DNA of 64,000 nt from Vigna angularis (Eukaryota > Streptophyta > Magnoliopsida > Fabales > Fabaceae), in NCBI RefSeq assembly GCF_016808095.1, contig NC_068974.1:12214001-12278000 (forward strand). Direction: 5' to 3'. Of the stretch, positions 36,535 to 48,250 are shown in pieces. The position numbers and the translations under genes are program-made. The notes under the pieces were generated by a model. The model did no database searches. It was not told the origin of the DNA and saw only the letters and a program-made list of their open reading frames with translations. The number at the start of each line of letters is the position of its first letter. Position 1 is the stretch's first letter.

Positions 36535-37910
36535 TGATAACGATTAAGAAACCATTATTTTATACTTATTTTTGACATTAAAAACAACCTTTATGACTTA
36601 GAAACTAGCTTGAAATCATGCTTTTGCTTAAGTTTTGGAAATAAGAGAGTTGGATGGGTTTTATGCTTGGTTTTCCTTGTTTTGGCAGGAATTAAGATGA
36701 ATTGGATAAAATAAGTTGAAGTAGAAGGAGTTAGACTCAGAAAAGGAAGGAAAAGTGCACAAAAGAAGAACCGTTGTCACCGCTGAGCGCCATTTGCACC
36801 GCTAAGTGCACAAAAGAAGAACTGTTGTCACCGCTGAGCCCCATTTGCACCGCTGAGCGCCAATCTGGCTGATGAATACACTGTTTGGCACATAAGCGGC
36901 ATCGTTGAGGGCATATTGAAGTATCACAGTCACCACTGAGCGCAACTTTTACCGCTGAGCATGATTCTTTAGAACCGAACCTATCGCTGAGCACCAAACT
37001 GCCGCTGAGCGCCATTTAATTGGGCTTGGGCCTATTTTCTATAATTTTTAATAAACTATATAAGGGGTTAGTCGACCTAAGGTTGGTATCTTTGGACAGA
37101 AAGAGGCGAAATCACACTCTTTTCACCCCTTGGAGGTGGATTTTGGATGCAAAAGCTCCTTTCTTCAAATTCTAGGGTTTTATCTTTCATTGTTTTCATC
37201 TAGTTTCACCATGTCTATGGTGAACTAAACCTCCATTGTTGTTGGGGAACCGATGTAATCCTTTGAAACCCTCATGTATTGAATTGGTTCTATATTTTAT
37301 ATGCTTTGCTTCATTAATTGTTAGGGTTTTTCTTCTACGCTCTATGCATGCTTTGTTTAACTCTTTCAATTGCATGATCATTGATGTTATTTATATGGAC
37401 ACATATAGGTAAATCTAGAACTGAAGAAATTCTCCCAAGAGCAATATTACCTAGACATAGGGATAGGAGGATTGGTTGCCTTTAAGCTTCTGTGCGAATG
37501 TAATGCATGAATAATTGCTAGGGAGACAAGACATTGTAAACTAGTGATTAGGATTAGGTTTTCTTCTCCGAGACATCGGGTTTAAGGTAAATTAGAAAGT
37601 GGCATTAACATTAATGAAGAAGGATGAATTCATGAATACATGAGAGTGGATAGGATAAGTCGGAAACCCCAACAACATAATCATTCATATTTTACATAAA
37701 TCTCTTTTGCTTTTTTCAATTCAATTGATCAAAACTTGCATTCATGTTTATTTTCCGCAATTCAAACACAATGATTTTGTTCACAAGTCTAATTTAATCA
37801 AGAAATCACATAACTACTGTCTAGGCCGCGAGTCCTTTGGGAAACGTTACTTGGTCTTACTAGTTTATTATTACTTGATACGATTCGGTACACTTGTCAA
37901 AGTATTAACG
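36535..37910 (+). repeat. 5' LTR of the Athila-like element
   Basis: Starts TGATAACGATT and ends ATTAACG (final CA mutated). Contains CCGCTGAGCGCC short repeats (36775-37015, with a ~65-bp duplication missing from the 3' LTR), a TATA box ACTATATAAGG near 37047 and TTTTCACCCCTTGGAGG downstream. Frames inside it (36737-37015 minus, 37707-37946 plus) are not genes. Confidence 0.9.
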
Positions 37911-37940
37911 AGTTTTTGCCGCCGTTGCCGGGGACTCGTG
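37911..37940 (+). promoter_or_regulatory. Primer-binding site region (tRNA-Asp type)
   Basis: AGTTTTTGCCGCCGTTGCCG followed by GGGACTCG directly after the LTR, one base off the common TGGCGCCGTTGCCGGGGA of Athila-like elements. Confidence 0.8.
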
Positions 37941-38202
37941 GTTTAACTATTCTATTTGTGTGATTATTGATTAGCTTTGACTTGATTTTTTTTTATCTTT
38001 TTGTTTTATCTTTTTATCTTTTTAGTTTATCTTTTCTATCTTTTTGTACTAACAATTGTTTCTAGGGTCTTGTTTTCTTGTGTATGCAGGATACTATTCG
38101 GACTAGGAGTAAGAAAACAACGAAACATCTAGAGAATTATTTCCTTCTCCGGAGACACTTCTACAACCCTCACCACAAAGATCTAACCAAAGTACTGAAG
38201 AG

Positions 38203-39543
38203 ATGGCCGGAGAGAATAATGGTAGACGTACTCTAGCAGATTACACCAATGTTGTTGGCCCTCATCACTTTAATAGAATTTTTAGGCCGAGGGTCAATGC
38301 CGCAAACATGGAGGTGAAACCGGCGTTGATACAATTGGTGAAGAGCAACCAATTTAATAGGCTATCACATGAAAGTCCATATGAGCATCTAACCACATTC
38401 AACGAAATTTGCAACACTGTGAAGATCAATGGTGTGCCGGATGACGCTATAAAGCTTAGTTTGTTTCCTTTCTCATTGGGAGGCAATGCTAAGTTATGGT
38501 TGAATTCTTTCCCGAAGGATAGCTTTACTGAATGAGAAGCTGTGGTTTCAAAGTTTCTAAACAAGTACTTCCCACAATCCAAAATCAACAAAGGGAAGCA
38601 AGAAATTTCTTCTTTTAGACAAGGCATGGAGGAGACGGTAGGTCAAGCATGGGATATATATAAGAGCTTGTTGAGAAAGACGCCCACTCATGGCTTTGAC
38701 GAAGCAACAATAGTCATTCTTTTCCTTGGAGGTCTCGGTTCACAAACAAAATTAATGCTAGATTCCTCAACTGGAGGTAATATTAAATGCAAGACTCTAG
38801 AGGAACCTTTTGAATTGATAGATAACATGACTACCAATGACAACGACATGCATAGTGAAAAAGGAGCTCCAAGTCACAGAAGGGAGTCCTACAATTACAA
38901 TCTCAAGATGCCTTGCTTGCACAAAATAAAATCATAACTCAACAGTTGGAGAATTTGACAAAGACACTCGCTCAGTTGCCAAAGAAGTTGAAGAACGTTT
39001 CATAGGTTCAACAACAACTTTGTGAATTGTGTGGTGGTGACCATATAAATGGTCAATGTGCTTTTCTAGTGGAGGCCCTAGAAGATGTCAATTTTATGGC
39101 GAATCAATTTCAAAATCAATTTCAATACCACCAAGGGAACTTCAACCAAGGGTGGAAAACCTCACCCAAGCATGGGTCAAGGTCAAAATGGACAAGCTGG
39201 ACAAGCAGGACAAGTTAATAGACCACAACATCAACCATCACTATGGCAACAAGTATCTGTGCTAAATGAGAGATCAACAAAGCTTGAAGAAACTCTTCAA
39301 CAATTTATTCAGGTGACTATCTCCAATTACAAGAGCACTAAAGCTGCAATTAGAAATCTAGAGATACAGGTTGGCCAAATGGCTAAGAAGTTGCAGGATA
39401 TGCCTGATAGGAGTTTTGGGGCTAATACTGAGGTTAACCCTAAGGAAGAGCATAAAGCTATTGTGAGTATATGTGATGAGAGGGTGGATAAAAAGAGAGA
39501 GTTGAGAAAAGAGAGACAAAAAAGGAGAGAAAAGGTGAGATGA
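38203..39543 (+). pseudogene. Athila-like gag (retrotransposon gag domain, zinc knuckle)
   Basis: A gag polyprotein in three pieces. 38203-38535 begins MAGENNGRRTLADYTNVVGP and carries the first half of the gag domain (LSHESPYEHLTTFNEICNTV, FPFSLGGNAKLWLNS). It is closed by an in-frame TGA at 38533. The same frame resumes at 38542-38937 with KFLNKYFPQSKINKGKQEIS and QAWDIYKSLLRKTPTHG. Then the frame changes; 39010-39060 encodes CELCGGDHINGQC, a CX2CX3HX4C knuckle, and 39085-39543 the Gln/Lys-rich coiled-coil-like tail with QVGQMAKKL. Gag would package element RNA. At least one stop and two shifts make it non-functional. Confidence 0.9.
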
Positions 39544-39676
39544 GAGAAAAGAGAAAGAAAAGAAGAGAGGAGTAAAAAATTGTGAGAAAAGTGAAAGAGT
39601 TCTTCCTTATCCTAAGGGGAGTGAAAAATGTGATAAAGAGAGACAATATAAGCGTTTTAAAGAGATCTTCAAGCAA

Positions 39677-40398
39677 TTGGAGATTAAGATACTTTTGACT
39701 GAAGCATTGCAACAAATTCCTGCTTATGCAAAGCACATGAAGAAAATCCTCGCAAAGAAGAGATATCTAGAGGAGGAAACTAGTGATAAACAGGGTGAAT
39801 GCAGAGCTTTTTTGGAGAAACCACTTCGTCCAAAAGTGAATGATCCAGGAATTTTTACTATTCCTTGCGTCATTGGGAAGGAGAATATAAGCAAGACCTT
39901 AATTGATTTAGGGTCAACATTAATTTGATGCCTTTATCTATGCTTGAAAGGATGAGTGATCTTGAAGTCAAGCAAACCAAGGTGACTTTGCTCATGACGG
40001 ATGGATCTTTCAAGAAACCCTATGGTGTAGTGGAAGATGTTATGATGTGTATAGAGAAACTTAAATTCCTGGTGGATTTTGTGGTGATAGAGATAGAGGA
40101 AGATGAGAAGATCCCAATTATTCTTGGAAGGTCGTTTATGAAAACGGTAAAAGTATCCATCAATGTGGATGATGGGTTGATAGTGCTTCAAGACCGAGAG
40201 GAAAAGGTGATCTTTAATGTCTTCAAAGATGAGCAGCAAATTCAAGAGAAGGAGACTAATCATAAAGTTACATGTAAGGATGTACCCGTGACTAGCCCTA
40301 AAGCTGCAAAGCCGATCACCAAAGGTAAAAATTGTTTTTTGTCACAGGTTAGGGAGGAAGAAAAAGATGGAAAGGAAGGATGGTTCATGGTGACTTGA
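39677..40398 (+). pseudogene. Athila-like aspartic protease
   Basis: 39677-39928 ends with ...GIFTIPCVIGKENISKTLIDLGS, where DLGS (39905-39916) is the retropepsin catalytic motif typical of Athila-like elements. A one-base frame change at about 39920 moves to 39925-40398. That frame holds MPLSMLERMSDLEVKQTKVTL, the flap-like region MTDGSFKKPYGVVEDV and the second conserved block PIILGRSFMKTVKVSINVDDG. The protein would cleave the gag-pol polyprotein; the shift disables it. Reverse transcriptase should follow, but is missing. Confidence 0.88.
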
Positions 40399-40607
40399 TG
40401 GATGAACAATTCAAACTTGGTACACCGGTAAGATTTAAGAACAAGTTGTGGGTTGTGAAAGATTTCAAAGAGAATGAAGTGATAGAGAATGAAGTGATAG
40501 AGATTGAAGCTCCATATTCAAGGAGAGTCAAGAAGGTGGACCGAAAGCAATTGATGAGTTGGTGTGATGAAAGCAAGAGGAACACCAACATTAAAGAAGA
40601 AACTTGA
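40380..40607 (+). pseudogene. 3' tail of gypsy pol / inter-ORF segment
   Basis: A 75-codon frame with LGTPVRFKNKLWVVKDFKEN and YSRRVKKVDRKQLMSWCD. It follows the protease directly although in complete elements RT, RNase H and integrase lie between, marking the deletion junction at about 40360-40400. No function assigned. Confidence 0.5.
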
Positions 40608-41494
40608 GCTTTATTGGGTCAAGCTAGTGACGTTAAAAGAGCGCTTGCTAGGAGGCACCCCAATGATTTGAGAACATTAATTTCTTTGAATTTATTTATT
40701 TTGGTGATGTAATTTGAAACTTTGGAACATTGTTATATTTGGGTTTAGCATCTACTACCACTGAGCGCGAACGCTGCAAATTTTTCTGTTTGAGTTTTTT
40801 TAAATTTGGGCTCAGTGGGATTTCGCCCATTAGGTCTTTTTCATACCCTAGGGCGCGTCTTGGCCGCCAATTTTAGATCCCAATCTTCCCAAACACTCTC
40901 AAGCACTCTCCAAAGAGTTTTCTCCACTTTCCCCTTCTCCCCCCTTCACAAAACTTCTCTTTCAACCATTTTTGCATCAAGTTTCCATCCAAGTTTGGGG
41001 TTGTGTGAGAGCATTGTTGTTAGGGGCTGATTTCTTCACATTCCTAGAGCATTCTACACATATTTAGCATCTCAACCCAAGTAAGTATATGCATTTTACA
41101 TTCTAGGGTTTTTGAAAGGATGAATTGGTATGAACATGGTTGTCTAAGCATGATTTTTGAAGGATTTTGATTTCTATGCATGATTAGATGAATTAATCAC
41201 TGTTTGAATCGATTAAATTGTTTGATTTGGGTCTGGAACTAGGAAGAATGCATGTGGCTGGAGATTAGAAGCATTTTTAGACAATTTTGGCAAATCTGCA
41301 GAAACGCAGCTCAACAAAAATTTCCCCTGAGCGCGATTTCTGCATAATGATGTTTTTTGTGTTTTGGTTGACTGTTTCTCTGCACAGGTGGCGTTGAGGG
41401 GTTCTGTTTTGCCCTCAGCGGTGATAAGAAGTGTTTTAGGGAGTTATTTGTGGTTTACTAATGCTTAATGATGTTTCTTGTGGTTTTGTGAATT
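40608..41494 (+). other. Non-coding spacer of the Athila-like element
   Basis: Contains GTGACGTTAAAAGAGCGC (shared with 28560) and further CTGAGCGC-type motifs (40755, 41330), and leads into the env-position ORF. The 74-codon frame at 40806-41030 has no recognisable motif. Confidence 0.55.
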
Positions 41495-42712
41495 GTGTTT
41501 GATGTAGGGATGACCTCCTCATCGGGCAAGAGAATCCAGACCTTGGGATCCAAGAGGAAGGAACTAGACAACCCCTATTCCACCAAGTTCCTTTCCCACA
41601 GACATGAGCAACATTTCATTAGTGTTCAAGATAGAAGACTATTGATGGAAAGGAAGGCTGGGTGGATACCTGACTTTGCTCCACAGTTTGGAGAGCAATT
41701 GGAAAATAAAAACTGGGAGAAAATAGACACTTATCCTGCACCAGCTAACATAGCAGTGGTCAAAGAGTTCTACACCAATGCAAGGCGATTGGGTGATTAT
41801 CCCACTGAGGACTATATGAGCTATGTTAGAGGAAAAATCATTCGGTATGATCCTGATTCCATTAACATGTTTCTAAATATCGAATGGGCTGGTGAGCAGT
41901 GTCAGTTTGATCTGAACATGGAAGAAGGAGAAGATTTTGATGATGTGGAGAGTGTGCTGTGTGTGCCTAGAGGGAATTTCCAGAGAAACAGGAATGATGT
42001 AGTTGTGCATATCAAGAGAGCTGATCTAACTCCCTTGGCAAAGTACTAGATGGCGTTTTCTCACGCCAACATCCACCCTTGTTCGCATGTTTTTGATATT
42101 ACTGTCAGCAGGGCTCTTCTTCTGTATTGTGTGCTCAGAGGGATGAGCATTAACATTGGACAGGTCATAGCCAATGAGATACAGGTGTGTGCCAATACTA
42201 TGACCAACAAGGCATCTTTGGGGCATCCTTCCCTGATCACACACCTTTGTGAGCTAGCTGGAGTGAATATTTCTACACTGCCAGTGGAGAGGCCTAGGAA
42301 GGCAATTGATGAGGCCTACTATAGACAATATTGTGGTGGAGATGAGGCAGCTCAACCATTACCACCACGCCAGTCTTCTAGAAGGAGAGGACCACCACAA
42401 GCACATGCGCCGCCTCATGATGCAGAGCCTTTTCAGATGAGGGACATGTATATGTCTCTGATGGAGGACAGGTTGCAGTCTATCCACAGAGGGCAGGTGG
42501 CCACAGAAGAGATGATCATTGGGATGTATGATACACCCCCAAGACATCGGTGAACCATGGATGAATTCAACAATGTGGTGGCATGGCTCAAGCTAGTGGA
42601 GCTGGAGCAGCTGAAGCTCCAGCTATGGATGATGATGAGAAGTATGATGATGACTTTGAAGATGCTGAAAAAGAAGGAGAGGAGGAAGATTCAGATGATA
42701 GCATGGGTTGAT
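41495..42712 (+). pseudogene. Env-position ORF ('putative plant transposon protein' domain)
   Basis: 41495-42049 and 42050-42553 are one reading frame split by a TAG at 42047-42049. It likely starts at Met 41510 (MTSSSGKRIQ), preceded by an AG-rich acceptor-like site. The middle (ARRLGDYPTEDYMSYVRGK, ADLTPLAKY, then SHANIHPCSHVFDITVSRA, IGQVIANEIQVCANT and LGHPSLITHLCELAGV) matches the domain annotated in plants as 'putative plant transposon protein' (I believe PF20167), often found in the env position of Athila/Calypso elements. The C-terminal part is Pro/Arg-rich, then in a shifted frame an acidic tail (42600-42710). Its role is unknown. No signal peptide or clear transmembrane segment is visible. 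Confidence 0.8.
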
Positions 42713-43892
42713 GAGGAGTAGAGATAACATCTACTGATGGATGCTATCACCTCTAGAGCATGATTTTTTTCTATCTTTTGTTTTGTACTATTGAACTTAT
42801 TTGCTTCTGTTCTTAGAATAGGTTGTGATGTACTCAGTGTGAAACTTTATCTGCTGTGATGGTTTGCTTGTGATTTATGCATGATGAGTATTGCTTAATG
42901 ATGCTTGGATATTGATTGATGTTGAGATTGTGCACTATATGCTGATATACAAATGGTTGTTCACAAGCTATGTGAATAGATGCATGATGTTGTGATTGTG
43001 GTTATGATGCTAAGCAGGATGTGTATCTGGAATAGATGGAATGTTGAATGAGCTTATGTGTGAGGTTTTGAACTCCAAAGTTTTTGTGATTGAGTGCTAT
43101 TACATTGAAAGTATGAATGACTTTGCCTAGGTTTCTATGATTGAATCACTTGCTTGTATGTGTCATATGATCAAGGCCATTTGTTGGTAACCTTTTTAGC
43201 CAAATGCATAAAAGAGAGCACAATGTGTTCTATCTTGAATATAATGTGAAAACCCTTTTTGAAAATCTTTACCTTGAGTTGAGTTGAGAGTATCTTGTGG
43301 TATTGATAAAGGTTCAAGTTTGGGGTTGTTGGGAAGTCTAAAAAAGGGAAAACAACAAGCATTGAGCTAAGCACATGAAAAGCAAAATAAAAAGGAAAGA
43401 AAAGAAAGAAAAAGAAAAGCTCAATGCAAAGGAAAGTTGGGAAGAAGTAAGAATGGTTGTGTTTAAATGATGATTCTGTTAACTCAAGGATTTTGTGATC
43501 CAGAAAAACCAATTTTCTTCTTAGCCTAGCCACATTATAAGCCATAGAAAAGTCCTTGTGATGATTCTTGCTAGTGAGTGTGTTTAATTGTGGTTAAATG
43601 AAAGACAAAGTTGATTCATGTGACATTGTGATAATAGAGTGAATGAGTGACCTATATATACACTTGTGTGATTGAGTGAAACACTTTATCAAGTGAGGAA
43701 TAATTCCATGAGAACATGATTACATCTATGCTTAGTTAATTGATCATTCATGAGAATAACATTTGTTGGATACTATGTGATTATGTGAACACCACAATAA
43801 GCTTAATTGAATCAAAGCATGTGTGCATCTTGACTGAATTCTGCTGATGAGCTGATTTGAGTAATTACTTCTCTTGAAAGAAAGAGTTTTTG
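42713..43892 (+). other. 3' untranslated internal region of the Athila-like element
   Basis: Collinear with 28660-29850. The purine tract and first ~25 bp of the 3' LTR seen in the related copy (29830-29940) are deleted, joining ...AAAGAGTTTTTG to the LTR body at about 43893. Confidence 0.75.
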
Positions 43893-45200
43893 AATTATAC
43901 TTATTTTTGACATTAAAAACAACCTTTATGAAGTAGAAACTAGCTTGAAATCATGCTTTTGCTTAAGTTTTGGAAATAAGAGAGTTGGATGGGTTTTATG
44001 CTTGGTTTTCCTTGTTTTGGCAAGAATTAAGATGAATTGGATGAAAGAAGTTGAAGTAGAAGGAGTTAGACTGAGAAAAGGAAGGAAAAGTGCAAAAAAG
44101 AAGAACCGTTGTCACCGCTCAGCGCCATTTGCACCGCTCAGCGCTAATCTGGCTGATGGATACACTATTTCACGCTTAAGCGGCATCGCTGAGGGAAAAT
44201 TCAAGTATCGCAGTCACCACTGAGCGCAACTTTTACCATTGAGTGTCATTCTTGAGAACCGCACTTACCGCTGAGTGCCAAACTGCCGTTGAACGCCATT
44301 TAATTTGGCTTGGGCCTATTTTCTATAATTTTTAATAAACTATATAAGGGGTTAGTCGACCTAGGGTTGGTATCTTTGGACATATAGAGGCGAAATCACA
44401 CTCTTTTCACCCCTTGGAGGCGGATTTTGGATGCAAAAGCTCCTTTCTTCAAATTCTAGGGTTCTATCTTTCATTCTTTTCATTGTTTTCATCTAGTTTC
44501 ACCATGTTTATGGTGAACTAAACCTCCATTGTTGTTGGGGAACCGATGTAATCCTTTGAAACTTTCATGTATTGAATTGGTTCTATATTATATATGCTTT
44601 GCTTTATTAATTGTTAGGGTTTTTCTTCTACACTCTATGCATGCTTTGTTTAACTCATTCAGTTGCATGATCATTGATGTTATTTATATGGACACATATA
44701 GGTAAATCTAGAACTGAAGAAATTCTCCCAAGAGCAATATTACCTAGACATAGGGATAGGAGGATTGATTGCCTTTAAGCTTCTGTGTGAATGTAATGCA
44801 TGAATAATTGCTATAGAGACAAGACATTGTAAACTAGTGATTAGGATTAGGCTTTCTTCTCTGAGACATTGGGTTTAAGGTAAATTAGAAAGTGACATTA
44901 ACATTAATGAAGAAAGATGAATTCATGAATACATAAGAGTGGATAGGATAAGTCGGAAACCCCAACAACATAATCATTCATATTTTACATAAATCTCTTT
45001 TGCTTCTTTCAATCCAATTGATCAAAACTTGCATTCATGTTTATTTTCCGCAATTCAAACACAATGATTTTGTTCACAAGTCTAATTTAATCAAGAAATC
45101 ACAAAACTGTCTAGGTCGTGAGTCCTTTGGGAAACGATACTTTGTTTTACCATTTTATTATTACTTGATACGATTCGGTACACTTGCCGAAGTGTTAACA
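43893..45200 (+). repeat. 3' LTR of the Athila-like element (5'-truncated)
   Basis: Homologous to 36560-37910 and ends GTGTTAACA. TATA box ACTATATAAGG near 44340. Lacks the initial TGATAACGATTAAGAAACC of the 5' LTR. Confidence 0.88.
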
Positions 45201-46400
45201 TTATTCTGAGCAAGCATTAAATGACATTAAATTTCAATGTTAAAAAACAATAAAAGTGATAAGAAAAGTCATATCTGTTGCATTCATAGAGTTACTCTAA
45301 TTTTGCAGATAAGTTATTTTACATGCATCCACAGTGCTACAAATCAAAAATCAAATGTGGACGTTAGAGGAAAAAGAGATAATCATGGAATGTTCCTCTG
45401 TTGAAGCAAAGTCTAAAAAAATCATACAACTTACTTGAAGCAAAGAACTGAAAAAACACGCCTGCTCTTAAAAAGTTAACTTACACAATGACTTTTGTAA
45501 AAAGAAGAAAGAGAAAATACAAGCATCAAGGTTACGAACTACAAACGATGTCAAGTGCGCAAAGCTTACAACGCCATGTCTATCCTACAAAAAAGAAGAG
45601 AGAGAAAGATCTCAAAGAAAACATTATATTTGAGCTGAAGAAAAGATAAGAGAAGAGAAAAGAGAAAGAGATACTCTTGAGCTTAAGCATCAAATCTCTT
45701 ACTTCTGTAAGATCATAGAGAGAAACAGCTACGAGTGTTTAGATTGTTTTGTATTGTATTCATACCTTATCGTGGAGAGATATAGTCTAAACTGCTTAAA
45801 AACAATCTTTGATTGCAATTCTGAAGAGAATTAAAATACTTACAACTGAACTCTTTTGAGTTTAGGAATCTAGGCACGATAGTGTAGTACCAGGAGTGAT
45901 TCAAATACTCAAGAAAATCTCGGCGGGTTGCTGAGTACCAAGAGTGGTGCGAATACTCAAAGGAAATCTCGGCGAGGTAGCTGAGTACTAGGTGCGAAAA
46001 CTCAGGAAATATCGGCGAGGTAGCTGAGTACCAGGAATGGTTTTAATATTCATTTGTAATCGTGTGAAGATTATAGTGAAATCTTCTACGGAGGAGACTG
46101 GATGTAGCTTAGTTGAAGCGAACTAGTATAAAATCTCTTGTGTTATTCTCTCTTCTCTTTGTTAAACGATCCTATTAGAAAACCTGCAATTGAGCTTTAC
46201 ATTTGAAAATATAAGAACTTCCAAGCTAAACGATCCTTTACTTTTAAAAGGAAGTTCTTACAAACGTTGTAGTAGAAACTAATCTGATTAGAAACTTTGA
46301 CCTTTACAAAGCTTATATTTTAAGTCAAGCGTCCAAGCCTTAAAAGAATATTTCATGCGCTTGAGAACGTGCTATATCAGAAGGGCTGTGAATAACATTT
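45201..46400 (+). repeat. 5' LTR of the nested copia element, second part
   Basis: Resumes with CTGAGCAAGCATTAAATGAC, whose reverse complement is at 49535-49560. Carries, in the opposite orientation, the CAGGAGTGGT/CTGAGTACC repeat block (45890-46040) of the outer LTRs. Confidence 0.8.
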
Positions 46401-46524
46401 TCCATGAACTGCATAAAATCTCTTTAGTATTTACTGTTAATAGGCAAGGTAACTTGTATAAAATAAATCTTCATGAACTGCATTCTTAAAGTGTCTCATA
46501 ATTAGTCTCTATGAAGGACGAGGC

Positions 46525-47204
46525 AGTAACGTGGCATAATAATTGTGGACACACAAGTATGAGATTAATCTCTATTTTACAACACCATGACCTCGTAAGA
46601 GGACTGTTAGGTGGACTTGGGTTCTATTTCTAGGTGGACTTGGGTTCTATTTATAACTCGTAAGGATGAGACTTTTAATGTTTTTTGCAAACTCTGTAAA
46701 AGTATAGAGACTGCAAAAGATTTGAAAATCATGTATATTCGAAGTGATCATGGAGAAGAATTTGAAAATTATCTTTACGAAAACTTTTGCGAAAACTCTG
46801 GCATTAAACATAATTTTTCAACTCTAAGAACCCCACGAGAAAATGGAGTTGTTGAGAAGAAAAACATATCTTTGCAAGAAATGGCCAGAACTATGTTAAA
46901 TGCTTTCAATTCTCCTAAACACTTTTGGGCAGAAGCAGTTAACATTGTTTGCTATATTCAAAACAGAGTTTACATCAGTCCAATCCTCAATAAAACACCC
47001 TATGAGCTATGGAAGGACAAAAGGCCAAATATTTCTTATTTTCATCCATTTGGTTGTCAATGTTTTATTCTTACTACCAATGATAGTTTAGGCAAATTTG
47101 ATTCTCGTAGTGATGAAGGAATCATGCTTGGTTACTCAGAAACTTTAAGAGCATTTAAGGTTTACAACTCTAGAACCTTGAAGTTGAAGAAGCCATTCAT
47201 ATAA
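46525..47204 (+). pseudogene. copia integrase (GAG-pre-integrase and catalytic core)
   Basis: 46530-46605 encodes WHNNCGHTSMRLISILQHHD, the HHCC zinc-binding pre-integrase region. A short direct duplication of GTGGACTTGGGTTCTATTT at 46612 and 46634 interrupts the next part. 46611-47204 then encodes the core: IYIRSDHGEEFEN with the second catalytic Asp, TPRENGVVEKKN with the catalytic Glu, FWAEAVNIVCYIQNR, TPYELWKDKRPNISYFHPFG and GIMLGYSETLRAFKVYNSRT, all typical of SIRE-like copia integrases. It would insert element DNA. The first Asp region is damaged by the duplication and the rest of pol is broken. Confidence 0.9.
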
Positions 47205-47489
47205 ATTTATTCATGAGGTTGACACAAGTAAGTCAGAGCTAGAAGACTCCTTCTCCAAATTGCAGGTAAATGATAGCATATCGTGGAAGAAAATGCATTA
47301 GAAGACCCCAACCATGAAGTCGAGAATCAACATGAAAAGTCATTCAACAATACTAGTGAAGAAAGAAGGGAACCAAAAACCTTACATCGTTTAATCACTA
47401 AGAATCATCCCTTAGAGAAAATTATTGGAAATCTCAATGAAGGTGTATGGACAAGATCATATCACAATCTGTAAACCAATGCTCTCATC

Positions 47490-47910
47490 TCCCAGATTGA
47501 GCCATCCAACATCAATCAGGTTCTTGAAGAAAATTCTTGGATTGAAGCTATGAAAGAAGAACTCGATCAATTCAAGAAAAATAAAGGATGGGAACTCGTT
47601 GAGTTACCCAAAGGAAAGCATGTAGTCGGACCTAAATAGGTTTATCGCAAAAAGTTAGATGAACATGGATATGTCATCATAAACAAAGCTAGACTGGTTG
47701 CAAAAGACTACTCTCAACAAGAAGCAATTAACTACACAGAAACATATGCTCATGTAGCAAGATTATAAGCTATTTGCATACTCTTAACATTCGCGATGTT
47801 CAACAATATCAAGCTTTATCAGATGGATGTCAAGAATGCATTTCTAAATGACGACATTAAGGAAGAAGTATACATAGAGTTACCCCTAGGGTTTGAGTGT
47901 TATTAAATGC
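47490..47910 (+). pseudogene. copia reverse transcriptase, N-terminal part
   Basis: Encodes WIEAMKEELDQFKKNKGWEL, then an in-frame TAG at 47637, then VYRKKLDEHGYVIINKARLV AKDYSQQEAI, a second stop near 47767, and LYQMDVKNAFLNDDIKEEVY with GFE, the first RT motif with its catalytic Asp (MDVKNAFL). The YVDD half is deleted: after 47905 the sequence jumps to the RNase H domain. Confidence 0.88.
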
Positions 47911-47919
47911 ATATTTTGC

Positions 47920-48250
47920 TATCTAAAAGGAGAAACATCTCTTGGCTTATGCTACAAGAAGAGTGAGAGTTTTGATCTTGAAGGATATTGTGATGTTGAT
48001 TTTGTTGGAGACAAAGTTGAGCGAAAAAGCACAAGTGGATTGGAGGGAATCTAGTATCATGGTTGAGCTAGAAGCAGAACACAATCACACTATCAACTAC
48101 AGAAGCTGAATATGTGTCAACTGCACATTGTTGCTCTCAACTACTATGGATCAGTAATGAACTCGAAGACTATAGTCACAATCAAGGTATGATTCTTATC
48201 TTCTGTGATAATAATGCTGCAAATAGTTTGTCTAGAAATTATTTAGATTA
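47920..48250 (+). pseudogene. copia RNase H remnant
   Basis: Recognisable pieces in shifting frames: YLKGETSLGLCYKKSESFDL, GYCDVDFVGDKVERKSTSG, TTEAEYVSTAHCCSQLLWI and FCDNNAANSL, the copia RNase H order. Several stops and shifts. Confidence 0.85.

Larger units (their letters stand above)
36535..45200 (+). mobile_element. Athila/Calypso-like Ty3-gypsy element lacking RT-RNase H-integrase
   Basis: Two LTRs, 36535-37910 and 43893-45200, same orientation. Flanking pentamers TTGTT (36530-36534) and TTATT (45201-45205) match at four of five positions. The copia LTR sequence on either side is continuous with its inverted homologue near 49540. Interior order: tRNA-Asp-type PBS region (GCCGCCGTTGCCGGGGA), gag (38203-39543), aspartic protease (39677-40398), a short tail, a non-coding stretch, then the env-position ORF (41495-42712). 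No RT, RNase H or integrase motif is present between protease and the env-position ORF. It is a large deletion derivative. In a 125-base stretch around the TATA box the LTRs differ at five positions. Confidence 0.9.

Noticed and set aside
36737..37015. 92-codon frame with repeated MALSGD-type residues
   Set aside because: It is the minus-strand translation of CCGCTGAGCGCC repeats in an LTR upstream of the TATA box.
43171..43545. 124-codon minus frame rich in Phe and Leu
   Set aside because: Lies in the 3' non-coding part of the Athila-like element and is antisense to homologous non-coding sequence at 29100-29480, where it is not conserved.
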